This document shows, in pieces, positions 27,280-36,706 of a DNA stretch of 64,000 nt; positions within the stretch are counted from its first letter, which is position 1; every line of letters begins with the position of its first letter. The position numbers were made by a program, and so were the translations under genes. Under the pieces are notes generated by a model. It was given only the letters and a program-made list of their open reading frames with translations. It had not been told where the DNA came from and did not search any database. This DNA comes from Hyphomonadaceae bacterium (GTDB lineage: Bacteria; Pseudomonadota; Alphaproteobacteria; Caulobacterales; Hyphomonadaceae): NCBI GenBank assembly GCA_022844475.1, contig JALHLR010000002.1, positions 62,001-126,000 on the forward strand, written 5' to 3'.

Positions 27280-29648
27280 GCCGGGCCCCCCGACCCCCCC
27301 AAAAACCACCACGGACTCCCCCGACAGAGGGTCCGCCCACCCGCGAGATCGTCCTCGACTATCTTGCCAGGAACCCGACCCACGGCGCCAAGCGCGATAT
27401 CGCGCGCGGCCTCGACGTGTCCACCGAGCACAAGCCCGAACTGCGCCGCATCCTGAACGAGCTGGAAGCCGAAGGCGCGCTGGTGCGCACAGCGAAACGG
27501 GCCTTCTCACCGGCCGAACAACCTCCGCCCACCGGCATCGTGCGCTTCGAACGCATCGACCGTGACGGCGAGCTGGTCGGGCGCGCCATGAGCAAGGACG
27601 GTCCGTTCGGACCCGACATCATCTTTGCGGGGCCCTCGGGCGCCAATCATCGCAAGGGTGGTATCCCGCTGGCGCTTGGCGTCGGCGAGCGCGCGCTCTG
27701 CAAGATCGAGAAGGGGCGCGATGGCGTCTGGAAAGCGCGGGCGATCAAGAAGATCGACGCAGCGCCGGAAACATCCCTGCTCGGCGTCTATCGCGCCAAT
27801 CGCTATGGCGGCACGGTCGAGCCGACGTCGCGCAAGGAAAAGTCCGAATTCATCATCGAGAAGGGCGACGCCCGCAACGCGCAGGATGGCGACATCGTGC
27901 GCATCCAGGCACGCCCGGCCCGTGGCTATGGCCCGCGCCGTGCGAGCATCGTGGAAGTGATCGGCCGGCTGGATGATCCACGCGCTGCGTCGATCATCGC
28001 GATGCATACGCATGGGGTACCGGATGAATTCCCGGAACAGGTTATCGAGGAGGCCAACAAGGCCAGACCGGCGCAATCGCCGCGCGAGGACCTCACCCGC
28101 ATTCCGCTGATCACCATCGATCCTGAAGACGCACGCGACCATGACGACGCCGTCTATGCCGAGGCCGACGGCCGTGGCGGGTGGCGCGTGATTGTGGCCA
28201 TCGCCGATGTCGCAGCCTATGTGCGCGTCGGCACGGCGCTGGATCGCGAAGCCTATCGGCGCGGGAACTCAACCTACTTCCCGGACCGCGTCTCGCCCAT
28301 GCTGCCGGAACACCTGTCGGCGGACCTCTGCTCGCTGAAGGAAGGCGAGCTGCGCGAGACGTTCGCGGTCGAGATCTTCTTCAATTCCGGTGGCCACAAG
28401 ACGAAGCATCGCTTCATCCGCGGCAAGATGCGGTCGGCGGCAAAGCTCTCCTACCGCCAGGCGCAGGACGCGATCGACGGCAACCCCGACGACAAGACCC
28501 AGCCGCTGCTGGAGCAGGTGCTCAAGCCGCTATGGGCCGCATACCGTACTGTCTCGAAAGCCCGCGACCAGCGCGCGCCGCTGGACCTCGACCTTCCCGA
28601 GCGTCGCGTGCGCATCGGCGAGGACGGCAAGATCGCCTCGATCAGCCTGCGCGAGCGTTTCGACGCGCACCGCCTGATCGAGGAGTTCATGATCCAGGCC
28701 AACGTCTGCGCCGCTGAAACGCTGGAGGACAAGCGCACGCCGCTCGTCTACCGCGTCCACGAGGAGCCGAGTGAGGAAAAGGTCAACACACTCGCCAACT
28801 TCCTGCCGACGATCGGCCTGAAATGGACGCGCGGCGAGACGATTACCGGCCAGCGATTCAACCGGCTTCTTGCTGAAGTCCGCGCCTCCGAAAACGAGCA
28901 CCTCGTCAACGAGATGGTTCTGCGCACGCAGGCACAGGCCCGCTACGCGCACGCGAACCTCGGCCACTTCGGCCTCAACCTCCTGAAGTACGCGCACTTC
29001 ACCTCACCGATCCGCCGCTACTCCGACCTCATCGTCCACCGCGCCCTCATCCGCGCGCTTGGCCTGGGACAGGACGGCATGTCGGACAATGATGCGGTGC
29101 GGCTCGAAGAAATGGCCGAGCACGTCACCATGACCGAGCGCCGGTCCATGGCGGCCGAGCGTGAAGCGACTGACCGCTATCTCGCGATCTACATGGCAGA
29201 CCGTATTGGCGCGATCTTCGATGCCCGCATCGCAGGCGTGACGCGTGCAGGCCTGTTCGTTCGTCTCGCCGAGAATGGGGCGGACGGATTCATCCCCGCC
29301 TCACGCCTGTCCGAGGAATACTGGGTCCACGATGATCGCAGCGCGGCCCTCGTCGCTCAGCGGTCTGGCCAGCGTTACGAGATGGGCATGAATGTGCAGG
29401 TCAAGCTGATGGAGGCGACGCCGGTCAATGGCGGCCTGCTGTTCTCCATGCAGTCGCCCCCGCGCCCCCGCCGGAAGGACCTGAAGATGCCAGAGCGTGA
29501 GGCACGCTTCGAGCGCTCGGGTCCGGCTCGCAAACGCCCGTCCGATGGCGGCGGTCGCCCGCCCGGCATCCGTCACGCGTCTCAGCCCGGGGGAGGCGGC
29601 AAGGGCAAGCCCAGCTACGGCAAGAACAAGAAGCGCAAAGGCAGATAG
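27276..29648 (+). CDS. rnr: Ribonuclease R
   Basis: This 790-residue RNB-family exoribonuclease has an N-terminal winged-helix region (residues 15-70) and cold-shock domains to about 250. The RNB core carries LITIDPEDARDHDDAVYAE (the metal-binding Asp cluster), SLKEGELRETFAVEI and HFTSPIRRYSDLIVHRAL. An S1 domain (GVTRAGLFVRLAENGADGFI) follows, then a basic Arg/Lys/Gly-rich tail. It degrades structured RNA 3' to 5' and takes part in rRNA quality control. It is translationally coupled to topA. Confidence 0.96.
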   Translation: MSRAPRPPQKPPRTPPTEGPPTREIVLDYLARNPTHGAKRDIARGLDVSTEHKPELRRILNELEAEGALVRTAKRAFSPAEQPPPTGIVRFERIDRDGELVGRAMSKDGPFGPDIIFAGPSGANHRKGGIPLALGVGERALCKIEKGRDGVWKARAIKKIDAAPETSLLGVYRANRYGGTVEPTSRKEKSEFIIEKGDARNAQDGDIVRIQARPARGYGPRRASIVEVIGRLDDPRAASIIAMHTHGVPDEFPEQVIEEANKARPAQSPREDLTRIPLITIDPEDARDHDDAVYAEADGRGGWRVIVAIADVAAYVRVGTALDREAYRRGNSTYFPDRVSPMLPEHLSADLCSLKEGELRETFAVEIFFNSGGHKTKHRFIRGKMRSAAKLSYRQAQDAIDGNPDDKTQPLLEQVLKPLWAAYRTVSKARDQRAPLDLDLPERRVRIGEDGKIASISLRERFDAHRLIEEFMIQANVCAAETLEDKRTPLVYRVHEEPSEEKVNTLANFLPTIGLKWTRGETITGQRFNRLLAEVRASENEHLVNEMVLRTQAQARYAHANLGHFGLNLLKYAHFTSPIRRYSDLIVHRALIRALGLGQDGMSDNDAVRLEEMAEHVTMTERRSMAAEREATDRYLAIYMADRIGAIFDARIAGVTRAGLFVRLAENGADGFIPASRLSEEYWVHDDRSAALVAQRSGQRYEMGMNVQVKLMEATPVNGGLLFSMQSPPRPRRKDLKMPEREARFERSGPARKRPSDGGGRPPGIRHASQPGGGGKGKPSYGKNKKRKGR

Positions 29649-29704
29649 GCCGGTGAGGCCGCAACTCCGTTGACTGAATCCCCGGACGGGTCCAACTCAA
29701 AAGC

Positions 29705-30484
29705 ATGACCAGGCCGTTCGATCCGGATGATGATCCCGCGCAGGTGGCTGCCGCAAAGGCAGCCGCCGCGAGGAGCTTGAGCGAAGACGACCTGCTTCGC
29801 GAAGACCCCGCCAATCTGGTTGCCGATCCCGCGACGCCGCGCGATGCAGCGACACTGATCCTGTACCGCCAGACCTCCGACGGGCCGCGCATCCTGATGG
29901 GGTGCCGGTCCGAAGGGCATGACTTCATGCCGAACAAATATGTCTTCCCGGGCGGCCGCGTCGACGACGAAGACGAACTGGTCCCTGCGCTCACCGAGCT
30001 GGCGGAAGGCGAGGACACCATCGTGAAGATCGGCGCTGCCCGCGCGACGCGCGCCTTCCCGCTGACAGCCGTGCGCGAAGTGTTCGAGGAGACAGGCCTC
30101 CTCGTTGGCCGGTCGGCGGCCGGCTTTGCAGACGTGCCGGCTGCATGGTCGGGCTATTTCGGACAGGGCGCAGCGCCCTGCCTCGCCAACTTCCGCTTCC
30201 TGGGCCGCGCGATCACCCCGCCCATGCGCCACAAGCGGTTCGACGCCCGTTTCTTCATGGCGGACGCCGACGACGCCCTGATCGACGACCGTCCACCCAT
30301 CGACGGCCGCGAACTCGCCGACCTGCGCTGGTTCACCCTGCCGGAGGTCGCCAAGCTGGATCTTCCCAACGTGACCCGCTTCGTGATTGCCGAGGTCGAA
30401 GCCCGGCTGGTGAAGCGGGAGGCCCTGAAGCCCTTCCACCTCTACTGGACCAAGGACGGGCATGTGCGCGAGCGTCTCGGCTGA
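29705..30484 (+). CDS. Nudix hydrolase with interrupted Nudix box (NUDT19-like)
   Basis: This is a 259-residue protein. The first half of the Nudix box is seen as NKYVFPGGRVDDEDE, but the REVFEETGLLVG half comes about 38 residues later. This insertion is like that in NUDT19-type CoA diphosphatases. The downstream FDARFFMAD and DLRWFTLPE strands also fit. The likely substrate is a CoA derivative or another nucleoside diphosphate compound; this is inference. It follows rnr by 56 nt. Confidence 0.88.
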   Translation: MTRPFDPDDDPAQVAAAKAAAARSLSEDDLLREDPANLVADPATPRDAATLILYRQTSDGPRILMGCRSEGHDFMPNKYVFPGGRVDDEDELVPALTELAEGEDTIVKIGAARATRAFPLTAVREVFEETGLLVGRSAAGFADVPAAWSGYFGQGAAPCLANFRFLGRAITPPMRHKRFDARFFMADADDALIDDRPPIDGRELADLRWFTLPEVAKLDLPNVTRFVIAEVEARLVKREALKPFHLYWTKDGHVRERLG

Positions 30485-30523
30485 GGCCAAAACGCCAATA
30501 AATCAACAATTTGCTGCCCCCGC

Positions 30524-30552
30524 TTGACTTCATCGCCGCGCGCCTGTCTAAG
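30524..30552 (+). promoter_or_regulatory. Sigma-70-type promoter for rpmG
   Basis: TTGACT at 30524-30529 and TCTAAG at 30547-30552 are separated by exactly 17 bases, about 37 nt ahead of the rpmG start. No other gene lies between. Confidence 0.65.
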
Positions 30553-30589
30553 CACGCTTCCGAATTTGCAGACCAGTCCGAGACCGACC

Positions 30590-30757
30590 ATGGCCAAGCC
30601 AGCAACCATCAAGATCCGCCTGAACTCGTCGGCCGACACGGGTTTCTTCTATGTCACCAAGAAGAACCCCCGCACGCAGACTGAAAAGCTCGTCCTGAAG
30701 AAGTACGACCCGGTCGTGCGCAAGCATGTCGAGTTCAAGGAAGGCAAGATCAAGTAA
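30590..30757 (+). CDS. rpmG: 50S ribosomal protein L33
   Basis: This 55-residue protein is L33 by its [24 protein letters not shown] pattern and C-terminal [14 protein letters not shown]. It lacks the Cys pairs, so it is the zinc-free form. It sits near the tRNA exit site of the large subunit. It has its own promoter and a strong terminator. Confidence 0.97.
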   Translation: MAKPATIKIRLNSSADTGFFYVTKKNPRTQTEKLVLKKYDPVVRKHVEFKEGKIK

Positions 30758-30788
30758 GCCTTCCTCCCAATCGGGAAGAACAGAATCG

Positions 30789-30820
30789 AAAAGGCCCGGA
30801 GCGATGCTCCGGGCCTTTTG
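30789..30820. terminator. Bidirectional Rho-independent terminator after rpmG
   Basis: A perfect 14-bp stem (30789-30802 with 30806-30819) with a 3-nt loop has A run and T run flanks on both sides. It lies between the rpmG stop and the stop of the convergent PQQ dehydrogenase gene, so it can serve both. Confidence 0.92.
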
Positions 30821-30830
30821 CTTTTGGCCT

Positions 30831-33626
30831 CTACTGCGCCCCGTCCGGCAGGGCGTAAGCGATGACATAGCCCCCCTGCGGATCAGGCGAACCGGCGTCA
30901 GCCGCCGACACGCGCGGGTAGCGCCAGCCGGGCGTCGGCACCGTTATCACGACGTACTGCTTCCCGTTCTTGCCCACATAGCTCATCGGCGTGGCGTGGG
31001 CGCTGGCCGGAAGAGCAGCCTCCCATTTGACCTCGCCATTGCGCAGGTCGAAGGCCCGGAAGGTGGCATCCATGGCGCCGCCGTGGAAGATCAGCCCACC
31101 ACGGGTCGTCATGTTGCCAGCCTGCACCGGCGTGCCCACCTGGGTCGGCAGGCCGAGCGCGATACCGAACGGACCGCTATCCTTCAGCGAGCCGATGCCG
31201 CGCTTCCACAACAGCCTGTTGGTGTTGAGGTCGATGACGCCGATCTGGCTGAAGGGCGGCTCGAAGCACGGCAGGTCGGTCGACACGTTGAAGAAGGGCA
31301 GCGGCAGACGCCACTCCGACATGAACGGCGCCGTATCGCCACGGTAGAGCACGCGGTCCTGGTCGAAGCGCGCGGCGTGCGCCTTGGCTTCCGGGCTTTG
31401 CTGGCGTCCGCCAGCCCCGCCGGGGCCTCCAGCAGGAGGCGTCGCCGGCCCTGCGTGATCGTCCTGAGCAGCAGCAGCCGCGCGCCGTTCCGCGTTTGCC
31501 TTCTGCATCGCTGCGCGATCTTCAACGCTGCGCAGCACGATGCGGTTGCCCATCAGCATGGGCGCACCGATCAGAAGGCCGTTGTCGGCGTCCACTGAAA
31601 CGGAACCCCAGTTGAAGCCGCCTGCGTTGCCCGGATACTGGAAGGTGCCACCCCAGGTATCCTCAGCCTGGCCGTAGCCGCCGCCGCCGCGCATGGGCGG
31701 GGTGAAGAGTCCCTCATAGCGCATCTTCTTGAACTCGATCCGGCAATGGAGCAGGTCGAGCGGGGTCAGCCCCCACATGTCTTTCTCGACCCGGTCGTCG
31801 CGGAAGTGCGGCAGCGGTGAGAAAGGCTGCGTCGCCGTGACGAATTCGCCTTTCTCCGGGTTCTGCGGCACAGCCATCTCCGGCGTGTCGTAGATCGGCA
31901 CGCCCGTGCGGCGGTCGAGCAGGAAGATCTCGCCACGCTTCGTCGGCTGCGCCACGGCGGGGATCAGTTCGCCCTCGCCATTCTTGCGGATGTCGACAAG
32001 CACGGGTTGCGATGGCGCATCGTAATCCCAGATGTCGCGATGGACCGTCTGGTAGACCCACCGGCGCTGTCCCGTTGCGGCGTCGATAGCGACGACTGCC
32101 GCGGAGTTCTCTTCCGCCTCCTTGGAGCGAAGATCGCCGTCGAAATAGTCCGGCGATGAGTTGCCTGTTGGGGCGTAGATCAGGTTCAGCACCGGATCAT
32201 AAGCGGTGTTGGACCACACGTTCGGCGTGCCGCGCGTGTATTCGCCGCCCTCGTCGGGCAGGCCCTGATAACCGGGATTGCCCATGTCCCACGCCCAGGC
32301 GAACTGGCCCGTGATGGCGTCATAGGCGCGAAGCACGCCCGAAGGATTGCCGATCTGCTGGTTGTCGGTCACCCAGCCGCCAACCACGATCTTGTCGCCC
32401 GCGACAAGCGGCGTGGATGTCACCATGAAGTTGCCAAGCGGCGAGTAGCCGAGACCCGAGACAAGGTTCACCTCGCCGTCGAATCCAAAGGACTCGCAGC
32501 GGCGGCCAGTGAGCGCGTCCACGGCGATCAGGCGAGCGTCCACCGTGCCCGTGACGACGCGCTTGGCGCATTCGCCAGCATAAGTCGCCGGAGCCTCGTG
32601 ATACCCGACGCCACGGCAAGTCCTTGCGAACGTTGAGCCATTGGCAAGGCCGCCGGGCACGTTGGTCTTGGTGTCGTGGCGCCAGCGTTCTTCACCGGTA
32701 TCGGAATCGATGGCGATCAGCGTGTTGCCGGCCGTGCAGATGTAGACGAGCCCATTGGCCATCTGCGGCGTCTGCTTGAAGTCGTAGGCGACGCCGGTGC
32801 GGAATTCCCAGGCCTTCTCGAGCTTGGCGACGTTGCCGACATTGATCTGGTCGATCTGGGCGAAGCGCTGTCCGCCCGACACGCCGCCATAGTGGCGCCA
32901 GTCGGTGACGGCAGGCCCGGCGGCAACGGCATTCTTGGTGCCCTCGACGACCGGGTAGGCCTGGAACGCTGCAACAGCGAGGAGCAACCCCGCTGCAAGG
33001 CTGGCGAAGCCGGGCCAGCGGCCGCCCGCGTAGAAGGGCTGCCTTTCGCCCGTCTTCATTGCGTTGCGATGCCATGGTGCAATGAACCACAGGCCGAGAA
33101 CGATCCATCCATCAAGGCGCGGCAGCAGCGCGAGAAAGTCGAGCCCAGCCTCCATGAACGCCCAGACGATCGTGCCGACTGTGATCACGGCAAACACTGT
33201 CGCCGAAAGCGGGTTACGCAGCATCAGCAGCGCAGCAACAACCGCCAGCGCGAGGCCGATCAACAGAAAGTAGAAATCCCCGCCCAGCGAGAGCAGGATC
33301 CCGCCATACCAGATGTTGTAGGCGGCGATCACCGCCAGCAGCGCCGCGAAGGCGGTGTTCAGGCCAAGCTGGAGCGCCAGAGGCTCCTGCCTGCGAACCA
33401 TCAGAACAGCGTGCGCCGCAGCGGCCCCAAACGCCAAAGCGGTGACAAAGTAGAACATCGCCGCGGTGAACATGCCGGAGTTCACCAGCGGCGGCAGCGG
33501 ATTCGGATCGAACTGCGACGGCGGCGGCGCCGGAGGGATCAGCGCCGCAACGCCTCCCCAGATCGCAATGATTGCAACAATGCCGTAAACGGCCGCAAAC
33601 GCCCATGGGGCGACCCGCGAAGCCAT
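30831..33626 (-). CDS. Membrane-bound PQQ-dependent dehydrogenase, glucose/quinate/shikimate family
   Basis: This is a 931-residue protein. The first 170 residues form about five membrane helices, as in E. coli Gcd. A beta-propeller follows (from TDWRHYGGVSGGQRFAQIDQIN) with repeated W-motif blades (e.g. NGLVYICTAGNTLIAIDSDTGEERW) that bind PQQ. The oxidation of a sugar or cyclic polyol takes place in the periplasm, with electrons passed to ubiquinone. A Gly/Pro/Ala-rich insert (near residues 715-745) separates two blades. No pqq synthesis genes are in the window. The start at 33626 has GGGAGG upstream. The substrate within the family is undecided. Confidence 0.92.
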   Translation of the reverse strand: MASRVAPWAFAAVYGIVAIIAIWGGVAALIPPAPPPSQFDPNPLPPLVNSGMFTAAMFYFVTALAFGAAAAHAVLMVRRQEPLALQLGLNTAFAALLAVIAAYNIWYGGILLSLGGDFYFLLIGLALAVVAALLMLRNPLSATVFAVITVGTIVWAFMEAGLDFLALLPRLDGWIVLGLWFIAPWHRNAMKTGERQPFYAGGRWPGFASLAAGLLLAVAAFQAYPVVEGTKNAVAAGPAVTDWRHYGGVSGGQRFAQIDQINVGNVAKLEKAWEFRTGVAYDFKQTPQMANGLVYICTAGNTLIAIDSDTGEERWRHDTKTNVPGGLANGSTFARTCRGVGYHEAPATYAGECAKRVVTGTVDARLIAVDALTGRRCESFGFDGEVNLVSGLGYSPLGNFMVTSTPLVAGDKIVVGGWVTDNQQIGNPSGVLRAYDAITGQFAWAWDMGNPGYQGLPDEGGEYTRGTPNVWSNTAYDPVLNLIYAPTGNSSPDYFDGDLRSKEAEENSAAVVAIDAATGQRRWVYQTVHRDIWDYDAPSQPVLVDIRKNGEGELIPAVAQPTKRGEIFLLDRRTGVPIYDTPEMAVPQNPEKGEFVTATQPFSPLPHFRDDRVEKDMWGLTPLDLLHCRIEFKKMRYEGLFTPPMRGGGGYGQAEDTWGGTFQYPGNAGGFNWGSVSVDADNGLLIGAPMLMGNRIVLRSVEDRAAMQKANAERRAAAAAQDDHAGPATPPAGGPGGAGGRQQSPEAKAHAARFDQDRVLYRGDTAPFMSEWRLPLPFFNVSTDLPCFEPPFSQIGVIDLNTNRLLWKRGIGSLKDSGPFGIALGLPTQVGTPVQAGNMTTRGGLIFHGGAMDATFRAFDLRNGEVKWEAALPASAHATPMSYVGKNGKQYVVITVPTPGWRYPRVSAADAGSPDPQGGYVIAYALPDGAQ

Positions 33627-33798
33627 GCTCTCCTCCCGTGTAGACCTTGTGCCCTCGCCCAACCCCGGCGGGACCGGCCCTTTGGGTCAGCCTAGCGCCT
33701 TGGAACCCAGCATGCAAAGCCGGTTAGTGGCGCGGCAAACGGCCCTTCTCACCCGGGTAGGGGTCACAAGCACGTGCACGGGTCACGCTTTGCGCGTG

Positions 33799-35397
33799 TC
33801 AGGCGAACGGCCTGATCGGCTCGCACTTGTGCTCGGCATAGACAGTCTCGTCGTCCGCTTCCACCAGCCGCACTTCATACCCCCACAGGTCGGCAAGATG
33901 CTGCAGAACGCGGTCCGTGTCCTTCTCCTCGAGCGTCACCCCGTCCATCACATTGTGGCGCAGTTCCAGCCGCCGGTCGCCGGCGAGATCGACATCCACC
34001 ACCTGAATGTCCGGATCGCTGCGCGCGACATCGTACTTGCGCGCCAGCGCCCGGCGCACCTCGCGATAACCCCGCTCGTCATGGATGGCGGCCACCTCCA
34101 TCTCGTCTTCGGCATGGTCATCAACGATATGGAACAGTCCCATTTTCCGGATCAGATGAGGCGACAGGTACTGCGAGATGATGCTCTCGTCCCGGAAGTT
34201 GGCCCACACGTTCTTCAGCGTCCCATAGGCATCGCCATTGCCCGCGATGTCTGGAAACCATGAACGATCCTCGTCCGTTGGCGTCAGCGAGATACGCTCG
34301 ATATCCTGCATCATTGCAAAACCAAGCGCGTAAGGGTTGATCCCTGAATACCGGCGATCGTCGAACTCCGGCTGCATCACCACGCTAGTATGGGAGTGCA
34401 GGAATTCCAGATAGGATCCGTCGCCGATCTGCCCCTTCTCGTGCAGACGCGTCATGATGCGGTGGTGCGTCCACGTCGCACAGCCCTCGTTCATCATCTT
34501 GGTCTGGCGCTGCGGGTAGAAATACTGCGCGATCAGCCGGATGATGCGGAGAATTTCCCGCTGCCACCCCTGAAGCCGAGGCGCCGTCTTCTCGAGGAAG
34601 TAGAGGATATTCTCCTCGGGCAGTTTCAGGATTGCCTTGCGGCGTTCCTCATCGAGCTTCTTCTTGGTCGCCGGCTTCTTGCCCTTGGCCTGCGGCACCG
34701 TGCGCCACAAGTCGTTGAACAGCGACTCGCCATGCGCCCGGCGTTCCTTCTCGCGCCGCTCCTCGGTTGCAAGGTCCATCGAGCGCTTGCCGGGATAGCG
34801 GTGAATCCCGTGACTCTGCAGCGCATGCGCCGCATCGATCAGCCGCTCCACGGCTTCGATGCCATATCGTTCCTCGCATTTGGCGATGTAGGCCTTGGCG
34901 AACGAGAGATAGTCCGCAATTCCGCTCGCATCAGTCCACTGCCGGAACACATAGTTGTTCTTGAAGAAGTGATTATGCCCCATCGCCGCGTGCGCCAGCA
35001 CCAGCGTCTGCATCGTCGCGGAGTTCTCCTCCATGATGTAGCAGATACACGGGTCGGAGTTGATGACGATCTCGTACGCCAGCCCCTGATAGCCTTTGTT
35101 GTACATCATCTGGTTGCGGGCGAAGTCCTTGCCGAAGCTCCAGTGCTTGTAGAAGAGCGGCATGCCGACGCTGGAATAAGCGTCGAGCATCTGCTCGGAC
35201 GTGATCACCTCGATCTGCGTGCGATAGGTATCGAGCCCGAGCTCGCCCTCGCCGATCTCACGCACCGCATCGAAGATCCGGCCGAGCGTTTCGAAATTCC
35301 AGTCCGGTCCGTTGAACAGCAGGCTCGATGGCGCCGGAACCGGCGCCGTCACCAGCCGGGATTTCTTCTTCCGCGCCAGGACTGCGTCGTCGCTCAT
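33799..35397 (-). CDS. SpoVR family protein (YcgB-like)
   Basis: This 532-residue protein has the SpoVR signature: DWNFETLGRIFDAVREIGEGELGLDTY, YWSFGKDF-like HWSFGKDFARN, LAYEIVINSDPCICYIMEEN and GHNHFFKNNYVF, with EGCATWTHHRIM further on. It is the third gene of prkA-yeaH-spoVR, starting one base past the yeaH stop. In E. coli the matching genes yeaG, yeaH and ycgB are stress-induced together. SpoVR biochemistry is unresolved; the His- and Asp-rich blocks suggest metal binding. The start at 35397 is fixed by the junction with yeaH. Confidence 0.94.
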   Translation of the reverse strand: MSDDAVLARKKKSRLVTAPVPAPSSLLFNGPDWNFETLGRIFDAVREIGEGELGLDTYRTQIEVITSEQMLDAYSSVGMPLFYKHWSFGKDFARNQMMYNKGYQGLAYEIVINSDPCICYIMEENSATMQTLVLAHAAMGHNHFFKNNYVFRQWTDASGIADYLSFAKAYIAKCEERYGIEAVERLIDAAHALQSHGIHRYPGKRSMDLATEERREKERRAHGESLFNDLWRTVPQAKGKKPATKKKLDEERRKAILKLPEENILYFLEKTAPRLQGWQREILRIIRLIAQYFYPQRQTKMMNEGCATWTHHRIMTRLHEKGQIGDGSYLEFLHSHTSVVMQPEFDDRRYSGINPYALGFAMMQDIERISLTPTDEDRSWFPDIAGNGDAYGTLKNVWANFRDESIISQYLSPHLIRKMGLFHIVDDHAEDEMEVAAIHDERGYREVRRALARKYDVARSDPDIQVVDVDLAGDRRLELRHNVMDGVTLEEKDTDRVLQHLADLWGYEVRLVEADDETVYAEHKCEPIRPFA

Positions 35398-35398
35398 C

Positions 35399-36697
35399 TC
35401 AAGCCTCCGCTTCCGCCCCGGTCCCACCAGCCCCCTCTTTCGCGAAGAGTTCGCGGAAGACGGGATAGATATCGCGGCGATGACTGACCTTGCGCATCGC
35501 CATGCGCTCGTCCGATGCCACCACCGGCGCGTAAGCGCGCCACAGAGAGGACCCCTCGCCGCCGCCATCGTCCCGCGAATGCCCGACCTCGAGATAGGCG
35601 TAGTACTGGCACAGCGGCAGGATCACGGACTTCAGCAGGTTGATCGTGTTGAGATTGTCCATCGGCAGGTTGTCGCCATCGCTTGCCTGCGCCGCATAGA
35701 TGTTCCACTGATTTGCGGGGAAGCGATCCTGGACAATGCGCGCCATCTCCTCCAGCGCCGTCGACACGACCGTGCCGCCGCTCTCGCGCGAGTGGAAGAA
35801 CGTCTCCTCATCGACTTCCTTCGCTTCGTGGGTATGGCGGATGAAGACGACATCGACGCGCTTGTAGCGCCGCTTCAGGAAAAGGTAGAGCAGCGAGTAG
35901 AAGCGCTTGGCCAGGTCCTTCATGTGCTCGTCCATGGAGCCGGACACGTCCATCAGACAGAACATCACCGCGCGCGCCACCGGTCGCGGAACCTGATCGT
36001 AACGCCGATACCGGACATCCAGCGGGTCGATGAACGGCACGACGCGCATGCGCGTCCGCTTGCGCTCCAGATCGGCACGCAGGGCTGTAGCCTTGTCCTC
36101 CTGCCCCTCAAGTCCGTCGAGCCGTGCGATCTCCGCTTCCATCGCGGCGATGTCCTGCGGCCGCGGGCGGCCAAGGGCGGTCCGCCGCGACAGGGAATTG
36201 CGCATCGTGCGCGACACCGACAGCGACGAGGGCGGTCCGGACGATCGAAATCCAGCACGCACGGGCCTGGTCTCCTCGACGCCCATCACCTGGCGCTTGG
36301 CGAGGTCGGGAAGCTCGAGGTCTTCGAGGAACAGGTCGAGGAATTCCTCGTTGGACAGCGCGAAGCGAAAATCGTCCTCCCCCTCTCCGTCCGCCGAAGC
36401 GCCAGATCCACCACCCTCTTCATCTGGCCGCTGGATGCCATCGCCGCGCACATACTTCTTGTTGCCCGGCAGCACATACTCGCGCTTGCCGCCCTGACTG
36501 CCGCGGCGAAGCACCGGCTCGCGCACCCCATCAGCCGGCACGACGATGTCTCCACCCTTGTCGATGTCCTTGATCGACCGCTTGCCCGAAGCCTCGCGGA
36601 CGGCACGCCTCACCAGCGCGCGCGCGCGCCTTATGAATCGCTGGCGGTTCGCCAGCGACTTGCCTCCCGGGTCCCGACGTCTGTCGATGATGTTCAT
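35399..36697 (-). CDS. YeaH/YhbH family protein (DUF444)
   Basis: This 432-residue protein begins MNIIDRRRDPGGKSLANRQRF, a hallmark of DUF444. It has a basic helical N-terminal third, a Gly/Asp/Glu-rich linker (about residues 90-110) and a von Willebrand A-like domain with MFCLMDVSGSMDEHMKD, the metal-binding MIDAS motif. It lies between prkA and spoVR with 9- and 1-nt gaps, so it is part of one transcript and probably one functional complex. Confidence 0.95.
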   Translation of the reverse strand: MNIIDRRRDPGGKSLANRQRFIRRARALVRRAVREASGKRSIKDIDKGGDIVVPADGVREPVLRRGSQGGKREYVLPGNKKYVRGDGIQRPDEEGGGSGASADGEGEDDFRFALSNEEFLDLFLEDLELPDLAKRQVMGVEETRPVRAGFRSSGPPSSLSVSRTMRNSLSRRTALGRPRPQDIAAMEAEIARLDGLEGQEDKATALRADLERKRTRMRVVPFIDPLDVRYRRYDQVPRPVARAVMFCLMDVSGSMDEHMKDLAKRFYSLLYLFLKRRYKRVDVVFIRHTHEAKEVDEETFFHSRESGGTVVSTALEEMARIVQDRFPANQWNIYAAQASDGDNLPMDNLNTINLLKSVILPLCQYYAYLEVGHSRDDGGGEGSSLWRAYAPVVASDERMAMRKVSHRRDIYPVFRELFAKEGAGGTGAEAEA

Positions 36698-36706
36698 GGG
36701 TAGGTC

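Noticed and set aside
25017-29576. Long antisense open frames opposite topA and rnr (one exceeding 800 codons)
   Set aside because: They mirror the high-GC codon pattern of genuine, motif-rich genes, lack ribosome-binding sites and contain no recognisable domain.
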